The notes under the pieces are model-generated. The model did no database searches. It was not told where the DNA came from and saw nothing but the letters and a program-made list of their open reading frames with translations. Shown here in pieces: positions 1-5,287 of a stretch of DNA of 5,932 nt (its first letter is position 1; each line of letters begins with the position of its first letter). Origin of the DNA: Burkholderiales bacterium RIFCSPHIGHO2_12_FULL_61_11 (GTDB lineage Bacteria; Pseudomonadota; Gammaproteobacteria; Burkholderiales; Burkholderiaceae_C); assembly GCA_001770785.1 (NCBI GenBank), contig MERZ01000331.1, positions 16,221-22,152 on the forward strand. The letters run 5' to 3'. The position numbers were made by a program, and so were the translations under genes.

Positions 1-502
1 GGCCGGCGGGTGTAGTGCGCTCGTGAGGCCGAACTTTGGCAATGGGCCGACCGCCGATGCCGGCGACTGAATCATCACCCTTGGCTGCACCGATCAGCAC
101 TGGCGTGGCACCACGCAATTTTCCTCCGGGATCAAACACGAACACCTTGGTGTTTTTCTTGTCGAGGATCACAAAAAAAAGCTGGCGGTTATCGCCTGAG
201 TCAACCACCCAGTTCGCCACCTGTTGGGCATCGACGGACGCACTTTCGCCGCCGAAATCCGCGAAGCGTGTCGGCGGTTGAATCGCCACAGGCTCGCCTG
301 TTAAAGGATTGGATAATCCTATCGAAGCGTCGGCTACCCCTGATTCAAGGGCAGTACGAAACGGCGGCAAGGTCAGAGCAAGGATCGCAACACCCAGCAA
401 AATGCCCTGCTTGAGTCCGTCAGCCCCTTCCGAATGTCCGCCTTTGCCGGAAATCGGATCGCGGCCCTGGGGACCGGGGTTCCGGGAAATATGGTGCTGC
501 AT
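1..502 (-). CDS. L,D-transpeptidase-like (YkuD-type) membrane-anchored protein, partial at the 3' end
   Basis: The minus-strand frame is open from 502 to the left edge, giving 167 residues without a stop. Residues about 31-46 (QGILLGVAILALTL) form one hydrophobic segment, consistent with a signal anchor placing the rest in the periplasm. From about residue 108 the pattern resembles the start of a YkuD fold as seen in Comamonadaceae proteins: FFVILDKKNTKVFVFD, then GATPVLIG, GDDSVAGIG and RPHERTTPAG. Enzymes of this family cross-link peptidoglycan or attach lipoproteins through a catalytic Cys, but that Cys and its His would lie beyond the window, so activity cannot be judged. The ATG at 502 was chosen as the first ATG in the frame. 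It has no good ribosome binding site: GAAGAGG is about 22 bases upstream. The frame stays open further upstream, including a GTG at 601, so the start is uncertain. The family call rests on recall of homologues. Confidence 0.68.
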   Translation of the reverse strand, partial: MQHHISRNPGPQGRDPISGKGGHSEGADGLKQGILLGVAILALTLPPFRTALESGVADASIGLSNPLTGEPVAIQPPTRFADFGGESASVDAQQVANWVVDSGDNRQLFFVILDKKNTKVFVFDPGGKLRGATPVLIGAAKGDDSVAGIGGRPIAKVRPHERTTPAG

Positions 503-623
503 ACGGTGGATCGGGAAAAAGCACGCCTCTTCACCCGGTGCCCGAAACGTCCCGGGCAGCACGCGCGAAGCGCACGATGCTCGCCCGGGGTAGCCTGACA
601 CCAGCGTGCATGATTGCCTTGGC

Positions 624-860
624 TTAGTTGCGGTCAGCCTGAGCTGGTCGCTCGGTCTCCATGACCGCGGTGTCAGTGGTGGTGGCTGAAGGCGTTTGCA
701 TGCTGCTGTCCGGGCTGGCCGTGCCCTGACTCTGCATGGACTGGCCAGAGCTGTCAGCAGGCGGCACAGTGGTGTCAGCAGTCTGAGCGTAAGCCAGGCT
801 GATGACACCCACAACAGCGGCCGCGGCTATTGTCGAGGTGAGGGTCTTGGATGCTTTCAT
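624..860 (-). CDS. small exported Ser/Thr/Ala/Gln-rich protein, function unknown
   Basis: This gene encodes 78 residues. The first 25 form a typical Sec signal peptide: a Lys-containing start (MKASK), a hydrophobic core (IAAAAVVGVISL), and an AYA|Q signal peptidase I site. The mature part is about 53 residues, rich in Ser, Thr, Pro, Ala and Gln, with no Cys and no predicted fold, so it is likely disordered and periplasmic. It ends in AQADRN, a tail I recall from small hypothetical proteins of Comamonadaceae. An AGGAG motif sits about 8 bases before the ATG, supporting this start. The gene is 121 bases upstream of the L,D-transpeptidase-like gene on the same strand, so cotranscription is possible but not shown. 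No function can be assigned. Confidence 0.78.
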   Translation of the reverse strand: MKASKTLTSTIAAAAVVGVISLAYAQTADTTVPPADSSGQSMQSQGTASPDSSMQTPSATTTDTAVMETERPAQADRN

Positions 861-1330
861 AGCGTTGCTCCTGGGGTCATGCCCATGACAGGCAATCGGT
901 TGGCAAAATCGCTGGCCGGATTGCCAGCTGGGGACAATTTACGCGGAGTGGACCATAGCCGCGCGTCGGCTCGATACGAAGGGTGATGTAGGACAAGCGC
1001 GGTCACAAAATGCAATAGTTCACATCGCCTTGCACAAACTCATGTCAGCATGCAAGCATGCGCACCTTAAGGACTGCGCAGCCGCTGCAGGGCGCGCCAA
1101 AGCGGCACCGGAATGCGCGGCGATACTGCGATGGGCATTCGGATTGAGGAACCCAACTACCGCAAGGGGCGAGATCGTGCGGCCCATGATCTGTAGCTCA
1201 TGCTCCAAGAAGCAAAAGACAACATCCACAATTTTAACTTTTTGTCATATCCCATGAAATGGTTAAATTGCGGGTTAGTGCGCAATGGCATTGTGCACAA
1301 CAGCGCCACAAATCAACAAAGAAAGCTTCC
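861..1330. other. 470-base intergenic region between divergent genes
   Basis: This stretch separates the minus-strand small exported protein from the plus-strand DUF502 gene and should hold both promoters. Open frames of about 70 residues on either strand overlap each other, have poor ribosome binding sites and resemble nothing I recognise, so I do not call them genes. At 1048-1061 there are two GCATGC palindromes separated by AA, making a larger dyad. A possible promoter for the DUF502 gene is listed separately. I see no RNA gene or terminator with a T-run. Confidence 0.5.
1242..1269 (+). promoter_or_regulatory. possible sigma70 promoter for the DUF502 gene
   Basis: TTGTCA at 1242-1247 differs from the -35 consensus at one position. 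After a 16-base spacer, TAAATT at 1264-1269 matches the -10 consensus at four of six positions. The surroundings are AT-rich compared with the rest of the intergenic region. The expected start would give a leader of roughly 55 bases before the ATG at 1331. This is a sequence resemblance only. Confidence 0.3.
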
Positions 1331-1939
1331 ATGAAAAGCCTGTACAAGTATTTCTTTCGCGGTCTCATCACCACCTTGCCGGTCGCATTGACGCTTTACC
1401 TCTTATACATTTTCCTGGCTTGGTCAGAAACGGCGACGCTGTGGATTTTGCGGCCCTTGTTTGGCAGTTTTTATGTGCCGGGGATGGGTCTGGCGTTTGG
1501 TATTTTGAGTATCGTGGCGATTGGCTTCCTGGTGTCCAAGCAAAGCGTTCGCAAACTACTGTCAATTGCCGAGCTTCCATTCACCAACCTGCCGCTCGTT
1601 AAGAGCATTTACTCGTCACTCAAGAGTTTTGCCGATTACTTTTCACCCACAAACAAGCGGGGGGAGCAAAGTGTGGTGATATTACGCATGCCCGGCCATG
1701 ACATGGAAATTGTGGGCCTCATCACGCGCCGAAGTGTTGCCGATTTGCCAGCCGGATTTTTGCCAGGCGAGCGTGTCGCCGTGTACTTACCCATGGGCTA
1801 CATGATTGGTGGCTACACCGTGTTTGTGCCGATGGATTGGGTGCAACCCATCAATATGTCGGTGGAGGAAGCCATGCGCTCCTCGCTTATTGCCTGGATG
1901 GCACGTCCGCCAGCGGGCGCAGGCGACACCGCTATTTAA
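1331..1939 (+). CDS. DUF502 family integral membrane protein
   Basis: This gene encodes 202 residues, the usual size for DUF502 proteins. Residues about 9-31 (LITTLPVALTLYLLYIFLAW) and about 50-69 (a Gly/Ile/Val-rich stretch ending GFLVS) are two membrane segments, with a soluble domain after them. Family-like motifs follow: LPLVKSIYSSLK near 87-98, then VYLPMGYMIGGYTVFVP at 151-167 and SVEEAMRS at 177-184. The molecular function of the family is unknown. I start at the ATG at 1331, where MKSLYKYFFRG matches the normal N-terminus, with a weak AAAGAAAG purine stretch upstream. The frame is open back to 1259, but those 24 extra residues look unrelated. The gene stands alone and converges on infA. 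An imperfect dyad (GCTCG at 1968-1972, CGAGC at 1989-1993, around CCAATTGG) lies just downstream without a T-run, so it is a doubtful terminator. Confidence 0.88.
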   Translation: MKSLYKYFFRGLITTLPVALTLYLLYIFLAWSETATLWILRPLFGSFYVPGMGLAFGILSIVAIGFLVSKQSVRKLLSIAELPFTNLPLVKSIYSSLKSFADYFSPTNKRGEQSVVILRMPGHDMEIVGLITRRSVADLPAGFLPGERVAVYLPMGYMIGGYTVFVPMDWVQPINMSVEEAMRSSLIAWMARPPAGAGDTAI

Positions 1940-2071
1940 TTGGACCGGTGACCAGGAGTGCCCCGCCGCTCGGTGCCAATTGGGCCGGCGAGCACGAGAC
2001 CCTGTTAAATCAACACGCAGAACGCATGACCGACGTTGTCAGTCCTGATTTTCAGCTTTGGTGCTGCTTGC

Positions 2072-2329
2072 CTAGCGGGTCTGCCGCGGAGCAGGGCCCG
2101 GTCCGCGACCTGCAATGTGGCGAAAGGTGATACGGCCTTTGCTGAGGTCGTAAGGAGAAAGTTCAAGCGACACCTGGTCACCGGCCAGAATGCGGATATG
2201 GTTTTTGCGCATCTTGCCAGAGGTGTAGGCCACGAGTTTGTGACCATTGTCAAGCGTGACGCGAAAGCGCGAATCGGGCAGCACTTCATCCACCAGCCCA
2301 TGCATTTCAATTAGTTCTTCTTTGGCCAT
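2072..2329 (-). CDS. infA: translation initiation factor IF-1
   Basis: This gene encodes 85 residues. IF-1 binds the ribosomal A site of the 30S subunit and works with IF-2 and IF-3 during initiation; it is a single OB/S1-like domain. Residues 1-70 follow the family closely: MAKEELIEM, then [29 protein letters not shown] and [14 protein letters not shown]. Most IF-1 proteins stop near residue 72; here about 14 further residues ([13 protein letters not shown]) form a Gly/Pro/Arg-rich tail. From memory, slightly longer IF-1 paralogues occur in betaproteobacteria. AAGGAG at 2337-2342 lies 7 bases before the ATG, a strong start. The gene is 66 bases downstream of the small hypothetical gene at 2396-2635 and not beside ribosomal protein genes within the window, which fits an extra infA copy outside the spc operon. 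I see no clear terminator after it. Confidence 0.96.
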   Translation of the reverse strand: MAKEELIEMHGLVDEVLPDSRFRVTLDNGHKLVAYTSGKMRKNHIRILAGDQVSLELSPYDLSKGRITFRHIAGRGPGPAPRQTR

Positions 2330-2395
2330 GATGTAACTCCTTGAGAATTAAAAATCTAGTCTGTGTACGCTGGCCCCAGTGAGGCCGGCCGTTTA

Positions 2396-2635
2396 TCAGG
2401 CGCAAGCTGTCGATGAGCGTTCGCGAATCCAGCACAGTGCGTGTTCGGTGGCGTAATGCAAAGCGGCTGCAGCGCTGTCAAAAAGCCTGCTGAAACGCAT
2501 GACGCGGTCATGGGTGGCACTTCCGCGCCCGGAGCGGATGGAAACTGAAGCAGCGTAGCGGCCTTCGCCCTGTTGTTTGGCAAGCGGAGAGACAAGGTAC
2601 TTGCCCACCGCTATCTTGGTGTGATCATTGTTCAT
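2396..2635 (-). CDS. conserved-type small hypothetical protein
   Basis: This gene encodes 79 residues from the ATG at 2635. The body is compact and protein-like: IAVGKYLVSPLA near residues 8-19, RYAASVSIRSGRGSATHDRVMRF at 26-48, then a helical FDSAAAALHYATEHALCWI. I recall similar short proteins with a VSIRSGRGS..HDRVMRF core in Comamonadaceae, but know no function. It has no signal peptide and no membrane segment, so it is probably cytoplasmic. The frame remains open upstream to an ATG at 2839, giving 147 residues, but residues encoded there run through a hairpin at 2731-2750 and look like non-coding sequence, so I prefer the shorter form. The ribosome binding site before 2635 is poor. The gene precedes infA on the same strand and may share its transcript. 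Confidence 0.66.
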   Translation of the reverse strand: MNNDHTKIAVGKYLVSPLAKQQGEGRYAASVSIRSGRGSATHDRVMRFSRLFDSAAAALHYATEHALCWIRERSSTACA

Positions 2636-2730
2636 AAAAATCTGCGCCAGGTATTTTTCCCGGCTTGATAAAAAAGAGAAGTAAACGGCTTGCGAGCAAG
2701 CCAATGAGTGTTCGGCCTCGACCCGCCAGC

Positions 2731-2750
2731 CCCGTCCCTGAAAGGACGGG
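2731..2750. repeat. perfect 7-bp inverted repeat (hairpin)
   Basis: CCCGTCC at 2731-2737 and GGACGGG at 2744-2750 flank the 6-base loop CTGAAA. No T-run follows on either strand, so an ordinary intrinsic terminator is unlikely. The form resembles the short GC-rich hairpins at the ends of IS200/IS605-type elements or a REP-like unit, but no transposase or second copy is visible in the window. Confidence 0.55.
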
Positions 2751-3100
2751 ATTGGTTTGAGCCATGGGTGGGCACCGTTGGGAAACGTGCTCGCCAGGAA
2801 TGTAGACAGCGCTGATCGAGTTCGGGGCAGCAGGAGCACTGAAACTCTGTCAAAGCGCTGTGAATCCAGGCTCTGAGAAGCGCCGCATTTAAGAAGAAAG
2901 CCAGAGTTTAGGGGGCTTCATGTAAAAAGCTGATGCTTTACAGAACACGCTATTGTAACAGCCCCAGAAAAAGGGTGCCATCTCGTTGTTCAGTTCTTGA
3001 CCTTCGGATGAAGCAGCTTGACGCGGCTCATGATTGCCTCGCCGAGAGTTTGCCAGTCACATTGACAACCAGTAGCGGCACATCGAGGTGGGCGCTTTTA

Positions 3101-3130
3101 TTGACACATTTTTCCCATTCCGCCCTAAGG
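3101..3130 (+). promoter_or_regulatory. possible promoter for the tRNA-Ser transcript
   Basis: TTGACA at 3101-3106 is a perfect -35 box. At a spacing of 17-18 bases lies CCTAAG/CTAAGG near 3124-3130, a poor -10 match. The sequence after it is very GC-rich (GCCCGCCC), as in the discriminators of stable-RNA promoters. If it is used, transcription would start near 3135-3140, upstream of the tRNA-like half at 3162, so that half would lie in the precursor of the intact tRNA. Confidence 0.4.
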
Positions 3131-3161
3131 CCCGCCCATCCAGCGGTTAAACTCACTCGTT

Positions 3162-3221
3162 GGAAAGCGTGGCAGAGCGGTTGAGTGCAGCAATCTTGAA
3201 ATTTGCTGTAGGTTATTCACA
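3162..3221 (+). pseudogene. truncated tRNA-Ser(UGA)-like sequence, 5' half
   Basis: This stretch opens with GGAAAGCGTGGCAGAG and aligns base for base with the first 40 bases of the intact tRNA-Ser just downstream, sharing GGAA, TGGCAGAG, GGT, TGCA and TCTTGAAA. The D stem (GCA/TGC) is present. The anticodon stem is a 6-bp pairing (CAGCAA/TTGCTG) around a loop containing CTTGAAA, so the anticodon would read UGA. After it, only TAGGTTATTCACA remains: there is no long variable arm, no proper T arm, no partner for the acceptor strand, and no CCA. The intact tRNA begins at the next base. The stem bases differ from those of the intact tRNA on both sides, so it derives from a different tRNA-Ser version, not from a recent copy of its neighbour. 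Confidence 0.7.
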
Positions 3222-3309
3222 GGAAGCTTGGCAGAGTGGTCGATTGCACCGGTCTTGAAAACCGGCAAACCGAAAGGTTTCCAGGGTTCGAATCCCTGAG
3301 CTTCCGCCA
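3222..3309 (+). tRNA. tRNA-Ser (anticodon UGA)
   Basis: All parts of a class II serine tRNA are present. The acceptor stem is GGAAGCT (3222-3228) with AGCTTCC (3299-3305), followed by discriminator G and an encoded CCA. The D arm has GCA/TGC. The anticodon stem CCGGT/ACCGG encloses the loop CTTGAAA, giving anticodon UGA, which reads UCA and related serine codons. The long variable arm is AAACC-GAAA-GGTTT, and the T arm is CAGGG-TTCGAAT-CCCTG. It is 88 bases including CCA, normal for tRNA-Ser. A strong terminator follows 14 bases later. Confidence 0.97.
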
Positions 3310-3323
3310 ATGAGCTAATGAAT

Positions 3324-3353
3324 ACGGGGCCTAACGCCCCGTTTTTTGTTTTC
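3324..3353 (+). terminator. intrinsic terminator after tRNA-Ser
   Basis: ACGGGGC at 3324-3330 pairs perfectly with GCCCCGT at 3336-3342 around the 5-base loop CTAAC. It is followed at once by a run of T (3342-3347) and a further T-rich stretch. The position directly after the tRNA suggests it ends the tRNA transcript. Confidence 0.93.
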
Positions 3354-3436
3354 TACCCCCTGCTGTTTTAACCCCTCCGTAAAACGGCTATTGGCCGCGC
3401 CCGTCCCGGCGGTCGGCTGTGGGGTAGCTTGCTTAA

Positions 3437-3900
3437 CGAGCCGCGCGGCGCGCCTTTATCGCGCTGTCGATCGTAAGGGTGCGACACGGTCGACTTCTTG
3501 CTCACTGCCAAGCGGGGTCTGGCTGCAGCGTGGCGCTTTCTGGAGGGGCCATCAACCTGCATGACTTGCCAGAGAAGATCACCATCGATAAGAGCGGCGC
3601 CAACATGGCGGCTATTGAGAGCGTCAAAGCTGACACATGGGCCGATAGCCAACTGCGTCAGTGCAAATATTTGAACAACATCGTCGAGCAAGGCCACCGG
3701 GCCATCAAGCGGATCACGCGCCCGATGCTGGGCTTCAAAACATTTTGCTGCGCGCGCATCATCATTGCAGGCATCGAGAGATGCACATGATTCGCAAGGG
3801 GCAACTTGACTGCCCAGATGGCCAAGCTACGTCCGCAACTGATCAGTTTTACACCCTGGCGATCTGATCGCCTACCAACAGCACACCTTTTGCCGGCACC
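3437..3900 (+). mobile_element. decayed remnant of an IS6-family insertion sequence
   Basis: The stretch carries the C-terminal half of an IS6-type transposase on the plus strand (see the pseudogene entry) and lacks the N-terminal half. The right boundary is close to 3888-3900, where TTTTGCCGGCACC could be a damaged IS6-like terminal repeat (typically a reverse complement of GG..CTGTTGCAAA), but this is weak. No left terminal repeat and no target duplication are visible. It abuts the broken isoaspartyl peptidase gene, whose homology ends at about 3892. Insertion or a later deletion involving this element probably removed the peptidase C-terminus. Confidence 0.75.
3451..3867 (+). pseudogene. 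IS6-family transposase, C-terminal fragment with frameshifts
   Basis: Recognisable IS6 transposase segments occur in order but in changing frames. LYRAVDRKGAT is encoded at 3454-3486, and VDFLLTAKRGLAAAWRFLEG at about 3489-3548. AINLHDLPEKITIDKSGAN is at about 3548-3604, followed in the same frame by KYLNNIVEQGHRAIKRITRP and MLGFKTF, up to about 3778. HMIRKGQLDCPDGQA then leads to the stop at 3865. The first change of frame is near 3484-3488, the second is one G missing from the G-run at 3545-3548, and the third is one base missing at 3779-3780. The Asp of ITIDKSGAN and the EQ.HRA motif belong to the catalytic DDE core, but the first catalytic Asp region is missing. The protein cannot be made as one chain. 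Substitutions such as EQGHRA (usually EQDHRA) fit an old inactive copy. Confidence 0.88.
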
Positions 3901-4584
3901 TATCAAGGGGGTGTCACCGACCCTGGCCGTTTGTTCGTCATGCCCCCGGTGGAAGTAGCGGCCGCCAAGTTGCCGTGCGCATCAAGAGCGACGGCCCCGA
4001 CGGTGCCAAATTTACTACCCTCATCCAAAGGTGCCGTGGGGACTGCGAATGGGCGGAACACCAGGGCCGCACCGTCGTGGTCCAGCAGGGTCGCGTCGGT
4101 TTCGAGCGCGCGTCGCAATTGCGCGCGGCGGGCATCGGTCGAAAAGTAGGCGGGTAAAACCATCTCCAGTCCCAGGCCCGACACAAAGGCTTCCGCCCCG
4201 GTGCCCACCAGCAAGACGTGCTCGCTGTGCTCCATCACGGCACGTGCTGCGCGCAAGGGACGCGGATGCGGCTCACACAGGCTACCGCCCCGGCGCGCAG
4301 GGTGGCACCGTCCATCACGGCGGCGTCCAGCTCATGAGTTTCGTCATGGGTGAAGACGGCACCATGCCCGGCATTGAAAAGTGGGCAGTCCTCAAGCAGA
4401 TCGACGGCCAGGCTGACCGCATCGAGTGCGCTGCCGCCTTCAGCCAATAATTGCTGTGCGGCTCGCAGGATACTCTGCAGGGCATCGTGTAAGCCGAATT
4501 TTGCTCTGCGCTGATATTGCTGCGGCTCATGGTGCCAGCGCCGCCGTGGATGGCAATGATGGGAAGGGGCTTGGACGGTGTCAC
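3892..4584 (-). pseudogene. isoaspartyl peptidase / plant-type L-asparaginase, frameshifted and truncated
   Basis: Homology to the Ntn-hydrolase isoaspartyl peptidase family (such as E. coli IaaA, about 320 residues) runs through four frames. The GTG at 4584 starts TPSKPLPIIAIHGGAGTM. One base is missing near 4488-4490, after which HDALQSILRAAQQLLAEGG and DCPLFNAGHGAVF continue. A second single-base loss near 4257 leads to RAARAVMEHSEHVLLVG and SKFGTVGAVALD. After STGGMTNKRPG, four bases appear lost near 3918-3922, and VGDTPLIGAG is the last recognisable piece at 3892. The Thr of GTVGAVALD (4002-4004), which would be the autoprocessing nucleophile, is still encoded. The last third is missing, replaced by the IS6 remnant. 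The living enzyme removes isoaspartyl residues from peptides and hydrolyses asparagine; this copy cannot. Confidence 0.92.
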
Positions 4585-4861
4585 TTGGTGCCCTTTGGCA
4601 ATTTGGAATTTACTCGCGCCTTGCGCAGCGCAATGCGTGTCCGATTCGATGTGCCATCGTCATGATAAAGAAATTATTGATCATTTCAAGATCAACCCAT
4701 GATTAGTCCATTGGCGATGGGCCCTGTTTGTAGCAAAGATGCCGCAATCGCTCTATTTGTGGACAGATATTCCAAGAGTGCCGGACGCTTTAAAGTCGCC
4801 ACGTTCAGATGGCAAAGGCCAGGCCAACAATCCCTCGTCGTCGCGTGTTATTGTGAGTGGC
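4585..4861. other. 277-base gap upstream of cdd
   Basis: No gene is recognisable here. The cdd frame is open back to an ATG at 4739, but the 41 extra residues do not resemble any cytidine deaminase N-terminus. An inverted repeat at 4677-4695 is the only clear structure. The region should contain the promoter of the cdd operon, unless transcription comes from further upstream; I see no good -35/-10 pair. Confidence 0.45.
4677..4695. repeat. inverted repeat TTGATC-N7-GATCAA, possible operator
   Basis: TTGATC at 4677-4682 and GATCAA at 4690-4695 are perfect reverse complements separated by ATTTCAA. The spacing of about 13 bases between arm centres would suit a dimeric regulator. It lies about 170 bases before the cdd start and about 95 bases upstream of the peptidase pseudogene start, so it could have served either. 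No T-run follows. Confidence 0.4.
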
Positions 4862-5287
4862 ATGACTCATTTTTTGCTCACTGACGCCCTGCAGGAAGCC
4901 CTGCGGCAGGCGGCCCGCGCCGCCCGGCTTAACGCGTACGCACCCTATTCCGGTTTTCGGGTGGGCGCTGCCGTGCTGGATGAACAGGGCCGCATTCATG
5001 CGGGCTGCAACGTGGAAAACGCAGCCTACCCCGAGGGCTTGTGCGCTGAGGCCGGCGCATTGAGCGCCATGGTGCTTGCCGGCAGCACCCGGGCCCGCGC
5101 CGTGTTGGTCGTGGGCGCAGGTGGCGCGTGGATTACGCCCTGTGGGGGTTGCCGCCAGAAGCTGCGTGAGTTCTGCGCACCGGACACCCCCATTCTCACG
5201 GCCAATGACGAAGTAATGGGTCCCCGCTACACGCTGGCACAGCTGCTGCCCGAGAGTTTCGGGCCTGATCACTTGTCCACGCCATGA
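4862..5287 (+). CDS. cdd: cytidine deaminase
   Basis: This gene encodes 141 residues, the size of the homotetrameric zinc cytidine deaminases. These convert cytidine and deoxycytidine to uridine and deoxyuridine in pyrimidine salvage in the cytosol. AYAPYSGFRVGAAV at 25-38 and GCNVENAAYPEGLCAEAGAL at 48-67 hold the substrate-binding Asn50 and Glu52, the zinc ligand Cys61 and the catalytic Glu63. TPCGGCRQKLREF at 92-104 provides zinc ligands Cys94 and Cys97. I start at the ATG at 4862 (MTHFLLTDALQEAL), which gives the normal length; GTGAGTGG just upstream is a modest ribosome binding site. The stop TGA overlaps the start of the next gene as ATGA, pointing to translational coupling with the phosphorylase. 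Confidence 0.95.
   Translation: MTHFLLTDALQEALRQAARAARLNAYAPYSGFRVGAAVLDEQGRIHAGCNVENAAYPEGLCAEAGALSAMVLAGSTRARAVLVVGAGGAWITPCGGCRQKLREFCAPDTPILTANDEVMGPRYTLAQLLPESFGPDHLSTP

Larger units (their letters stand above)
2636..3161. other. about 525 bases without a recognisable gene
   Basis: This stretch lies between the small hypothetical gene and the tRNA region. Open frames in it are short, lack ribosome binding sites and resemble no family I know. It contains the perfect hairpin at 2731-2750, a second bulged stem (TGTAAAAAGC at 2921-2930 pairing with GCTTTACA at 2935-2942 around TGAT), and a promoter-like box at 3101. The rest may be debris of lost genes, but I cannot identify any. Confidence 0.5.

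Noticed and set aside
36..281. Plus-strand open frame of 81 residues
   Set aside because: It is the reverse-strand shadow of the L,D-transpeptidase-like gene, whose minus-strand translation has family-like motifs.
1020..1257. Overlapping open frames of about 70-75 residues on both strands
   Set aside because: No ribosome binding site, composition unlike proteins in the window, no recognisable motif, and each is the antisense of the other.
1968..1993. Bidirectional terminator between the DUF502 gene and infA
   Set aside because: The dyad is imperfect and neither side is followed by a T-run.
2731..2750. CRISPR repeat
   Set aside because: The hairpin resembles some CRISPR repeats in shape, but it occurs once, with no regular spacing and no cas gene in the window.
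2636..2839. N-terminal extension of the 79-residue hypothetical protein to 147 residues
   Set aside because: The extension reads through a perfect hairpin and is not protein-like; the ATG at 2635 begins the plausible conserved part.
3062..3090. Second TTGACA box as a promoter
   Set aside because: No -10-like sequence is found at 15-19 bases downstream.
2933..3184. Plus-strand open frame of 83 residues before the tRNA
   Set aside because: It has no ribosome binding site or known motif and runs into the tRNA-like half.
3125..3310. Minus-strand open frame over the tRNA (MAEAQGFEPWKP...)
   Set aside because: This is the well-known false protein produced by antisense translation of a tRNA-Ser gene.
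4739..4861. Longer cytidine deaminase starting at 4739
   Set aside because: The additional 41 residues do not resemble the family, whose members begin near the MTHFLLTDALQEAL segment.
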